This document shows positions 56,572 through 64,000 of a stretch of 64,000 bases of DNA, one piece after another. The notes beneath the pieces are model-generated. The model was given only the letters and a program-made list of their open reading frames with translations. It was not told the origin of the DNA and searched no databases. The translations under genes were made by a program, and so were the position numbers. This stretch comes from Spongilla lacustris (lineage: Eukaryota > Porifera > Demospongiae > Spongillida > Spongillidae), in contig OX442416.1 of assembly GCA_949361645.1 (NCBI GenBank), positions 20,853,451 through 20,917,450 on the forward strand, in the 5' to 3' direction. How positions within the stretch are numbered: the stretch's first letter is position 1; each line of letters opens with the position of its first letter.

Positions 56572-57983
56572 AACATCTATCTGCTGTTGTAAGAGACGCA
56601 GTGGATCCTCCAACAACATTGATGTGATTGAATTAGAGGTAAGCCTAAGGCCTTAACGTATTCGTAGCAGAGTACCGTAAGGCCGGCACCCCCCACCCCT
56701 ATTTATATGCGAGAGAGGGACTGGAGGGATGGGAGAGGGGGGCTGGAGACCCACTCCTTAGCTACAGCTGGTCCTGTCTCTTCGTTTGTTATTCATACTG
56801 TATTACACTGATACATAAGAATTAAAAGTTTTAATATACACAAACAGGAATTTACAAAGACAAACAGTTTCAATCCCTCTTGCAAAGCAGCTCCCTGGCT
56901 GACCGAGCCCGACTTCTTTCTGTCTCATCCCCACATGCTAGCTCTTGGTTGCGTGTCGCCCCATCACCGGCCTTAGGCTTGCATTTAACACCATCCGAAT
57001 GTCAGTTTGCCATCAAATGGTGGCTTGGTATTCAGTTATGTGAGCCCGGCTCTGTGTGTGCCCTTTGCCCTACCAAAGCCCTTGAGGCTCACCACGCTCT
57101 AACATGCAAGAGAGGTAGTGATGTCATTGCGCGTCATAACAACCTTCGCGATACCTTGTATCACCTCTTCAAGAAAGCCTTATACAACCCTAAGCTGGAA
57201 GCTGGCAGTGGTCTTGGTCATGACCAGAAACAATCTAGACCAGCAGACATTCTAGTTAACAACTGGGGCTTCAATGGCAAACCTGCTGCGTTCGACCTAT
57301 CTGTGTCGTCTCCGCTAAAACCTGACATAGTTTCCGAAGCGGGACACACAGCAGGCACTGCAGCTTTTGCCACAGAACAGCGAAAGATACTAGCAAATTC
57401 TGGGATTTGTGCAGAACTAGGCTGGAGCTGCATACCGCTTGTTGTCGATTCATTCGGGGCATGGGGCCAACTTGCCTCTGACACCTTCAAGAAACTTGCT
57501 TCCCGCCTTTCAGTTCAGGTTAACTCCTCCACTTCCACCACTCTGGACAGCATTTATTCCAGACTAAACCTTTCCCTTGTGCGCTCGAATGCCAGAGCAT
57601 TTCTTGCAAGGGCAGGTCCCCGTGCTAAAGTCTCAGACCTCTACTTAGATAGTTGACTCATACATAGTTACATAGTTTACTAGTTCAATATTGAAATTTG
57701 TGTTTAACATGTATTATTATAATTATAATTATAATATAATATAATTATGTTACATGAAAATATAAGATAAAATAAATAAATTAAATTCTTCCAGTATACA
57801 TATGCATGAGCAATCTATAAAATAGAGTACAGAGGTGCTCCATCATCCATCCATATAATGCATCGTATTACTTCCTCACTCACTCCACAATTCATCCTTT
57901 TTGCGCTATAGGAAAGGGGACAAGCAAAAGACTCTGTTGGAGAGGAGAGAGAAGGCCTCAGGACTGATGTAACCCAAGGCTGA
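56572..57983 (+). CDS. Last two exons of a membrane protein: cytoplasmic tail
   Basis: Exon 56572-56638 (after TGTATCACCAG) reads SICCCKRRSGSSNNIDVIEL and ends at GAG/GTAAGC. Exon 57912-57983 (after GCGCTATAG) continues in phase 0 as ERGQAKDSVGEEREGLRTD and VTQG, then TGA. A cysteine cluster followed by KRR is a typical stop-transfer boundary and palmitoylation site, and the rest is a short acidic tail. Upstream exons of this receptor were not recognised. The intron contains a retroelement 3' end. The SRCR/CCP gene begins downstream, so this may be a neighbouring paralogue. Confidence 0.5.
56850..57735 (+). mobile_element. Retroelement C-terminal region, RLE-like
   Basis: The open frame continues to a stop at 57656. 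It shows CALCPTKALEAHHALTCKR (a C-x2-C, H, C metal-binding pattern), RHNNLRDTLYHLF, RPADILVNNWGF, then AAFDLSVSSPL. The order CCHC-like finger, R-H, P-x-D, D-x-x-V fits the restriction-like endonuclease end of R2/NeSL-group non-LTR retrotransposons; this naming is an inference. C-terminal blocks ELGWSCIPLVVDSFGAWG and SLVRSNARAFLARAG match the fragment at 23011-23316. The stop is followed by TAATTATAATTATAATATAA repeats, a retroelement-like tail. The reverse transcriptase is absent, so the copy is 5'-truncated, inserted in an intron in sense orientation. Confidence 0.65.
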
Positions 57984-58433
57984 TAAAACCAACATTAGTA
58001 TCCTCAAGACTGATGAAACACACAACCAAGACAGAAAGAAATATTCATATGCTTACCAGGTAAGATTGGATAGACTATTTAAAACTTTTGACCTTTTCCA
58101 CCATCTCTCCTTCCCTTCACATCCTCACATCCTCTCCTTCCCTTCACATCATCACATCCTCCCCTCCTCACATCCTCTCCTTCCCTTCCCCTCCTCACAT
58201 CCTCTCCTTCCCTTCCCCTCCTCACATCCTCTCCTTCCCTTCCCTCCCTCCTCTCCTTCCCTTTCCTCCCTCCTCTCCTTTCCTTGCTCTCCCCTTCATC
58301 CCTCTCACTCTCCCTCCTTCCCTACCACCCTCTCTCTTATTCTTCAAGAATTCCTACAGACGTAGACATGTACACATCCCTAGTCCTTCCAGTTGGTGCA
58401 ATTCAGACACTATGTGATCCGGAAATTGATACC

Positions 58434-58890
58434 CAGTGAGTGTGTGTGGTAGTGAGGGTGTGTGGTAGTGAAGGTGTGTGGTAGTGAGGGTGTGTGGTAG
58501 TGAGTGTGTGTGGTAGTGAGGGTATGTGGTAGTGAGGGTGTGTGGTAGTGAGGGTGTGTGGTAGTGAAGGTGTGTGGTAGTGAAGGTGTGTGGTAGTGAG
58601 GGTGTGTGGCAGTGAGTGTGTGTGGTAGTGAGGGTGTGTGGTAGTGAGGGTGTGGTAGTGAGGGTGTGTGGTAGTGAAGGTGTGTGGTAGTGAAGGTGTG
58701 TGGTAGTGAGGGTGTGTGGTAGTGAGGGTGAGGATGTGTGGTAGTGAGTGAGGGTGTGTGGTAGTGAGGGTGTGTGGTAGTAAGGGTGTGGTAGTGAGGG
58801 TATGTGGCAGTGAGGGTGTGTGGTAGTGAGGGTATGTGGTAGTGAGGGTGTGTGGTAGTGAGTGTGTGTGGTAGTGAGGGTGGTTGTGAG
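58434..58890 (+). repeat. 16-bp minisatellite GGTAGTGAGGGTGTGT
   Basis: About 28 copies with GAAGG, GAGTG and TATG variants. The array runs directly into the SRCR exon at about 58893, replacing the expected first part of the domain. Confidence 0.95.
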
Positions 58891-58892
58891 GG

Positions 58893-59590
58893 TGTGTGGT
58901 ATGCCAACGTGGTGTGCCCTCAGCTTGGCTACCCCAGGGCCCTGAGTGCCTCCATGTATGCCAACGTGGTGTGCCCTCAGCTTGGCTACCCCAGGGCCCT
59001 GAGTGCCTCCATGTATGCCAACGAGCTTGGCTACCCCAGGGCCCTGAGTGCCTCCATGTATGCCAACGTGGTGTGCCCTCAGCTTGGCCACCCCAGGGCC
59101 CTGAGTGCCTCCATGTATGCCACCTTTGGTCCCGGCAGCTGAACTGTGAGTGTTGGGTGGGCGTGGCTGTATAGGCAGGCATGTGGGTGTGGCTTCTGTA
59201 AGATGGTAGGGTGTTTGCGCAGTGGCTGCAGATGTCCATATGAAAAGATCAAGTTTTGTGATGTTTTTGTGCATTTACCTTAACTAGGCAAATAAACAAA
59301 TAGTCCTTCTCTTACATGTACACTGTGTGTAGTCTAGTTGTATATTTAATGATCATTGTTAATAAAAAGTGGTTATTGTAAGTAGATACTTAATTAACTG
59401 AAATCAGAGTTTTGTTAGACAGTGGATGCCTTGGGTGTGGTATTGGTGCCCATCTGTGTCTTCTCCTTCAAGATCTGGCTTGATGACCTTCGCTGCACTG
59501 GGAAGGAGAGCTCCATATTTGAATGCAGCCACAATGGGTGGGGTGTGCACAACTGTATTCACGAGGAAGACGCATCAGTCATCTGCACAG
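58893..59590 (+). CDS. SRCR domain, two exons, with internal exon amplification and in-frame TGA
   Basis: The first part, 58893-59145, reads [19 protein letters not shown] four times (57-nt unit; the third lacks VVCPQ), then [11 protein letters not shown] (59140-59142), T, and the donor GTGAGT. Exon 59473-59590 (after CTCCTTCAAG) continues in phase 0: [20 protein letters not shown], then [19 protein letters not shown]. Together they are a scavenger-receptor cysteine-rich domain, an extracellular ligand-binding module. An SRCR normally has one VVCxxLGYPxA block, and Gly at the TGA position (GSGxIWLDD). All unit changes keep frame. The N-terminal third (GRVEV..WGTVCDD) is missing, replaced by the minisatellite. 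Confidence 0.75.
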
Positions 59591-60080
59591 GTGGGTTGGT
59601 GAGCATTAATTAAATAGTTGTGCGACCTGCTCTGGTAAAAAATATAAAAAGATGACAAATGGAAAGCTAGAGAAGGTGCAGGTACATTTCAGTACACATC
59701 ACAATCATCCCTTTGAACGTGCACATGGATATGTGTAAGGCACCAACAGCTGCATAGACTGGACCCACCATCAATTAAAAGTAGTTGGGTGGGTTAGGGA
59801 AAAGTGTACAGAATATGGCATTATTTTGATGTTGGCTTATTTGGATCTGTGTTTTAGGGGAGGAAAAACACAACTAACGATCTTTGTCAGTTTCAGGTAC
59901 TGCATGTTTTATGAGTGAAGGCATCACTTCCACTGTACAAGCTTGCTAGGTGTGGTTGCTGGGTCATGTTCTAATGCAGCAGCATTCATGGTGGGTAGGG
60001 TATATTTGTTAATATTATTGTTAATTGTTGTGATTTACTGCAGTTTACCATCATTTACTATTACCTTCTCTCGTGACCAG
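59591..60080 (+). other. Intron between SRCR exons
   Basis: A GTGGGT donor at 59591 and a TCGTGACCAG acceptor at 60080 have matching phase 1. No other feature was seen. Confidence 0.6.
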
Positions 60081-60385
60081 ATGTTCCCATCAATCCCTAC
60101 CCTCTGTGTCTGGCCAACAGCACCCAGTGTGGCCCCTCCCCCTCCATCAGAAATGGCCGTCTGGAGATGTACTACAATGGTGCCTGGGGTACCAGCTGTG
60201 ATGACCACTGGACCCTCGTGGAAGTGGGCATGGCCTGTCGGTCGCTGGGCTTCCCCGGAGCCAGAACTGTGTTCTCTTTGGCCTACTTTGGTTCCAGTTC
60301 CGGACCCATCTGGATGGACGATGTGTTCTGTGAGGGCAGGGAGTATTTTGTGCAGGATGTCCTTATAAAGTTAGTGGAGGGTTAA
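60081..60385 (+). CDS. SRCR domain exon, C-terminal third missing
   Basis: In phase 1 the exon reads VPINPYPLCLANSTQCGPSP, then GRLEMYYNGAWGTSCDDHW, VGMACRSLGFPGARTVFSL and GPIWMDDVFCEG. These are the conserved SRCR blocks. After CEG the usual D-C-x-H-x-x-W/G-x-x-x-C segment does not appear; the frame instead reads REYFVQDVLIKLVEG and stops at 60385. A GTTAGT that could be a donor lies at 60370. Either the domain is truncated or its last exon was lost when the following 1.5-kb array expanded. Confidence 0.75.
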
Positions 60386-60599
60386 TTTCTGTGTTCATGG
60401 ATACAGTGACATTGGGCTTGTGCTACTTCACAGGACAAACACATTGTATGGCAACATAATTATGGTGATGACCACATGATTGGATGTGTGAAAGATACCA
60501 ATAATGGTGACATTGCAAAGAACATATCCAATAGTATTTTGTGCAGGAGTGTGCACACAATGGCTTCAGAGCCAACGAGTGCTGGAGGATGCGGGGGTG

Positions 60600-62155
60600 G
60601 AGTGCTCCCGTATGTGGGGCTGGGGCTGAGGGAGTGCTCCCGTATGTGGGGCTGGGGCCGAGGGAGTGCTCCCGTATGTGGGGCTGGGGCTGAGGGAGTG
60701 CTCCCGTATGTGGGGCTGGGGCTGAGGGAGTGCTCCCGTATGTGGGGCTGGGGCTGAGGGAGTGCTCTTGTATGTGGGGCTGGGGCTGAGGGATTGCTCT
60801 TGTATGTGGGGCTGAGGGAGTGCTCCCGTATGTGGGGCTGGGGCTGAGGGATTGCTCTTGTATGTGGGGCTGAGGGAGTGCTCCCGTATGTGGGGCTGGG
60901 GCTGAGAGAGTGCTCCTGTATGTGGGGCTGGGACTGAGGGAGTGCTCCTGTATGTGGGACTGGGGCCGAGGGAGTGCGCCCGTATGTGGGGCTGGGGCTG
61001 AGAGAGTGCTCCCGTATGTGGGGCTGGGGCCGAGGGAGTGCTCCCGTATGTGGGGCTGGGGCCGAGGGAGTGCTCCTGTATGTGGGGCTGGGGCTGAGGG
61101 AGTGCTCCTGTATGTGGGGCTGGGGCTGAGGGAGTGCTCCCGTATGTGGGGCTGGGGCTGAGGGAGTGCTCCCGTACATGTATGTGGGGCTGGGGCTGAG
61201 GGAGTGCTCCTGTATGTGGGGCTGGGGCTGAGGGAGTGCTCCCGTATGTGGGGCTGGGGCTGAGGGAGTGCTCCCGTATGTGGGGCTGGGGCTGAGGGAG
61301 TGCTCCTGTATGTGGGGCTGGGGCCAAGGGAGTGCTCCCGTATGTGGGGCTGGGGCTGAGGGAGTGCTCCCGTATGTGGGGCTGGGGCCGAGGGAGTGCT
61401 CCGGTATGTGGGGCTGGGGCTGAGGGAGTGCTCCTGTATGTGGGGCTGGGGCTGAGGGAGTGCTCCCGTATGTGGGGCTGGGGCCGAGGGAGTGCTCCCG
61501 TATGTGGGGCTGGGGCTGAGGGAGTGCTCCTGTATGTGGGGCTGGGTCTGAGGGAGTGCTCCCGTATGTGGGGCTGGGGCTGAGGGAGTGCTCCTGTATG
61601 TGGGGCTGGGGCTGAGGGAGTGCTCCCGTATGTGGGGGTGGGGCCGAGGGAGTGCTCCCGTATGTGGGGCTGGGGCCGAGGGAGTGCTCCCGTATGTGGG
61701 GCTGGGGCTGAGAGAGTGCTCCCGTGTGTGAGTGCTCTCGTATGTGGGGCTGGGGCTGAGGGAGTGCTCCTGTATGTGGGGCTGGGTCTGAGGGAGTGCT
61801 CCCGTATGTGGGGCTGGGGCTGAGGGAGTGCTCCTGTATGTGAGGCTGGGGCTGAGGGAGTGCTCCCGTATGTGGGGCTGGGGCCGAGGGAGTGCTCCCG
61901 TATGTGGGGCTGGGGCTGAGAGAGTGCTCTTGTATGTGGGGCTGGGGCTGAGGGAGTGCTCCTGTATGTGGGGCTGGGGCTGAGGGAGTGCTCCTGTATG
62001 TGGGGCTGGGGCTGAGGGAGTGCTCCTGTATGTGGGGCTGGGGCCAAGGGAGTGCTCCCGTATGTGGGGCTGGGGCTGAGGGAGTGCTCCCGTATGTGGG
62101 GCTGGGGCCGAGGGAGTGCTCCCGTATGTGGGGCTGGGGCCGAGGTAGTGCTCCC
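60600..62155 (+). repeat. 32-bp minisatellite inside an SRCR intron
   Basis: About 48 copies of GTGCTCCCGTATGTGGGGCT plus GGGGCTGAGGGA. Variants are TCCTG/TCCCG, GCTGAG/GCCGAG and GAGAGAG. Because 32 is 2 modulo 3, a frame cycles through three readings every 96 bp without stops, giving a 578-codon minus-strand open frame that is an artefact. One unit at about 61174 has a 6-bp TACATG insertion. Confidence 0.95.
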
Positions 62156-62352
62156 GTATGACATCCCCAGTCCCCCTGGGACTATCACCAGGGGGACTTT
62201 CCTATGGAGGGGGGAGGGTGAGGGTGGGGGTGAAAATGGGGTGGTGTTTTCATGTGTGTAGGTATGTGTACGTGTGGGTGTAGGTATATGTGGGTGAGGC
62301 ATTAATCACATGTTCATTTTTTAAATCACTATTTTTGCTGTTTCTTCCTTAG

Positions 62353-62675
62353 CGAACATTTTGGCAGTGAGACTGGCAGGAGGGGGTTCCCCCATGCGGG
62401 GGCGTGTAGAGGTGAACTACAACGGCCAGGGGTGGGGCACCGTCTGCGATGATGGTTGGATCCTGGAGAATGCAGACGTGGTGTGCAGGATGCTGGGGTA
62501 CAGGTCAGCCTCCAGTGCCCCCACACAGGCCTACTTTGGGCAGGGGTTGGGGCTGGTGGGGCTGGACGAGGTGCTCTGCTCCGGAGAGGAGGGGACCCTC
62601 CTGGAATGTTCCTACTCCGAGATAGGCACCCATGACTGCAGGCACAGCGAAGAGATGCTGGGGTCATATGTTGAA
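62353..62675 (+). CDS. SRCR domain exon, frame slip near its end
   Basis: After TTCTTCCTTAG, in phase 1, the exon reads ILAVRLAGGGSPMRGRVEV, GQGWGTVCDDGWILENADVV, CRMLGYRSASSAPTQAYFG, LVGLDEVLCSGEEGTLLECS and YSEIGTHDCRHSEE. This is a nearly complete SRCR domain with its expected cysteines. The usual ending EDAGVxC is present in a frame shifted by two: GAAGAGATGCTGGGGTCATA looks like an extra GA. The current frame reads EEMLGSYVE to the GTAAGC donor and leaves phase 0 rather than 1, supporting the slip. Confidence 0.75.
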
Positions 62676-62908
62676 GTAAGCCCCTCCCTCTCCTTAGATT
62701 ATTTTTGCTCCTCCCCCTCCTTAGATTATTATAGTTAATGTAGCCCCTCCTCCTCCTTAGATTATATTAGAATTAAGGGGGGAATTTACATTTTAGTCGG
62801 GTGAAGGGAGCAGGAGCGTAGAGAGAAGGGGAGGGAGGGGGGAATTCATTAGTTAACCCACATTACATGCTTATATGCCACTATGATCTCATTCTCACGC
62901 AAACACAG

Positions 62909-63100
62909 ATCTCTCTGTCTGTCCTGCCTTCAACAAGGCCAATGGACAGTTCAGTGTGACAGGCAGGCAAAATGGCCGCTACACCTCGGGCACCATGGTG
63001 ACGATATCCTGTTCATCAGGTTATTCGTCTCTAGGCAACCAGCAGACTGTCACATGCAACAGTGATGGCCAGTGGTCTCCCAATGCACCAGGGTGTGCCG
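62909..63100 (+). CDS. CCP (sushi) domain exon
   Basis: A 192-nt symmetric phase 1 exon (after AAACACAG, before GTAAGC) reads DLSVCPAFNKANGQFSVTG, RYTSGTMVTISCSSGYSSLG, QQTVTCNSDGQWSPNAPGC. It has four Cys, the GxxxTxSCxxGY core and the W before the last Cys. CCP modules are extracellular complement-type binding domains. No lesion was seen. Confidence 0.85.
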
Positions 63101-63282
63101 GTAAGCCTTGCAACATTGCAAGTATGGATGTCATGAAGGGGGTGAGGGGGTGGGTGGGGAGAGAGTGATAATATGAGCACACCATTGTAGCTACATACAC
63201 ACTGTATATGGTTCCATACATGTACTTGATATGTGTATCCTACTTCCCAATCTAATGTTACCACACTCTCACACACACACAG

Positions 63283-63466
63283 TCACCTGTCCCTTGCTCC
63301 TTGAGTGTCCCTTCCAATGGACAGCTCTCCTCTGCTTTCTCTGACTATGTGGTGAGCAGTGTGGTCACCTTCACCTGTGACTGGGGGTGTGCCCTTCTAC
63401 ATTGTATCTCCATGACCTGTCTGAGAGGAGGACAGTGGAGTGGTTCTGTGCCCCAATGCAACCCTG
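63283..63466 (+). CDS. Second CCP (sushi) domain exon, frame problem at its start
   Basis: The main frame reads SLSVPSNGQLSSAFSDYVVS, VVTFTCDWGCALLHCISMTC, then GGQWSGSVPQCNPG, ending in phase 1 at GTAGGT. The acceptor CACACACAG at 63282 would need phase 0 for this frame, whereas the preceding exon leaves phase 1. The phase 1 reading gives VTCPLL before diverging, so a small indel lies in TGTCCCTTGCTCCTTGAGTG. The loop WGCALLHCISM also has an extra cysteine. Confidence 0.7.
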
Positions 63467-63612
63467 GTAGGTGTGTGGGTGTGGGTGGGAGGGAGTAGGA
63501 GGAATGGTAGGAAGGGAAGAGAAGGATGGAGAGGGGAGGGAAGAGAGGAAGAGGCTAGAGAAAGGGAAGGAGGGGGGGACTAGCTTACGGGATTGAGGTT
63601 TAGGAGATCCTA

Positions 63613-63752
63613 CATGTAAATTTGAGGTTTACGTAGGACTACCCAAAAATTAGATTCAATGACTATTTTGACTATTTTCACCACACTGTGTACATAGCTG
63701 GGTCATTGAATCTGATTTGGGGGTAGTGCTATGTAAGCCTCAAATTTACATG
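63613..63752. repeat. Inverted repeat, about 51-bp arms
   Basis: CATGTAAATTTGAGGTTTAC and TAGATTCAATGAC on the left pair with GTCATTGAATCTGATT and GCCTCAAATTTACATG on the right, around a 40-bp spacer. A few mismatches separate the arms. It is a MITE-like hairpin in a receptor intron. Confidence 0.75.
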
Positions 63753-63899
63753 TTTTATAAAGGGGTGTTTTATAAGGGAGTTCTAGGTGTACAAGATTTT
63801 GGAGGACAACTTGCAGGGAATTTCTCCATCCAAACCACACACACTAGGCCATGTAGTGTGAATACAATCACCTCCCCCCTATCACCTCCCCCTATCCAG

Positions 63900-64000
63900 A
63901 TGGATGTCCCATCAACTTCCCTCCTGGCATCACCATTATGAAGGGCGACGCCTACCTCAACACTACATCCACCTGCTCCTGTCCACCCGGCTATGGTCTA
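63900..64000 (+). CDS. Next extracellular-domain exon, cut by the window end
   Basis: After CCCTATCCAG, in phase 1, the frame reads DGCPINFPPGITIMKGDAYL, then NTTSTCSCPPGYGL. The cysteine spacing and CSCPPGYGL fit a CCP or EGF-like module. The gene continues beyond the window. Confidence 0.65.

Noticed and set aside
60566..62302. 578-codon minus-strand open frame (PHTGALPQPQ repeats)
   Set aside because: The 32-bp unit lacks stops in all three frames of that strand, so any length stays open. Flanking SRCR exons are on the plus strand.
1..64000. tRNA, rRNA or other structured RNA genes
   Set aside because: No GGTTCGAATCC-type T-arm with a matching acceptor stem, and no rRNA-like block, was seen on either strand by eye.

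Overview
The window looks like nuclear DNA of an early-branching metazoan, most likely a demosponge. It has intron-rich genes with short GT-AG introns, very dense minisatellites and TACATGTA-type repeats, degenerate DNA transposons, and typical animal innate-immune and adhesion domains (Roc-COR, ZU5, Death, SRCR, CCP/sushi). I saw no rRNA, tRNA, CRISPR array or bacterial operon. The species cannot be fixed from the sequence.

Layout. 0-8 kb: four diverged copies of an intron unit carrying a 36- or 42-nt mini-exon (SPAAKKPK-like, basic), then a damaged Death-domain exon; a perfect 151-bp-arm palindrome and a Crypton-type tyrosine recombinase relic lie between. 8.3-11.5 kb: a CACTG-ended transposon with a 1.6-kb foldback nested inside it. 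12.5-13.1 kb: a minisatellite. 16.6-17.6 kb: a TTAA-flanked MITE. 17.8-24.7 kb: a multi-exon Roc-COR-ZU5-linker-Death gene with frameshifts and in-frame stops, so probably a pseudogene. 28-41 kb: a patchwork of partial genes on both strands among enormous tandem arrays: TTC21/IFT139-like (+), an ASH-domain ciliary protein (-), SH2 (+), DUF4139 (+), FYVE finger (-), V-ATPase subunit C (-). 41.3-43.9 kb: the best complete gene, with an NRF1/CCAAT promoter and four exons whose phases agree, giving a 543-residue low-complexity protein with a C-terminal basic tail; its family is not recognised. 46-56 kb: more arrays, including about seven copies of an exon encoding a hydrophobic segment. 56.5-58 kb: the cytoplasmic-tail exons of a membrane protein, with a retroelement 3' end in their intron. 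58.9-64 kb: SRCR and CCP exons of a receptor running off the right edge.

Two themes recur. First, tandem repeats repeatedly sit on splice junctions: whole mini-exons, acceptors or donors are the amplified units. Second, a 6-bp TACATG insertion (net +6 or +12) is found inside otherwise regular arrays at five unrelated places. Many recognisable coding segments also carry single lesions, and four of the five clear in-frame stops are TGA. Either the region is a graveyard of receptor and ciliary gene fragments or the assembly contains errors; RNA-seq and raw reads would separate these. All family assignments rest on reading motifs by eye, without database search.
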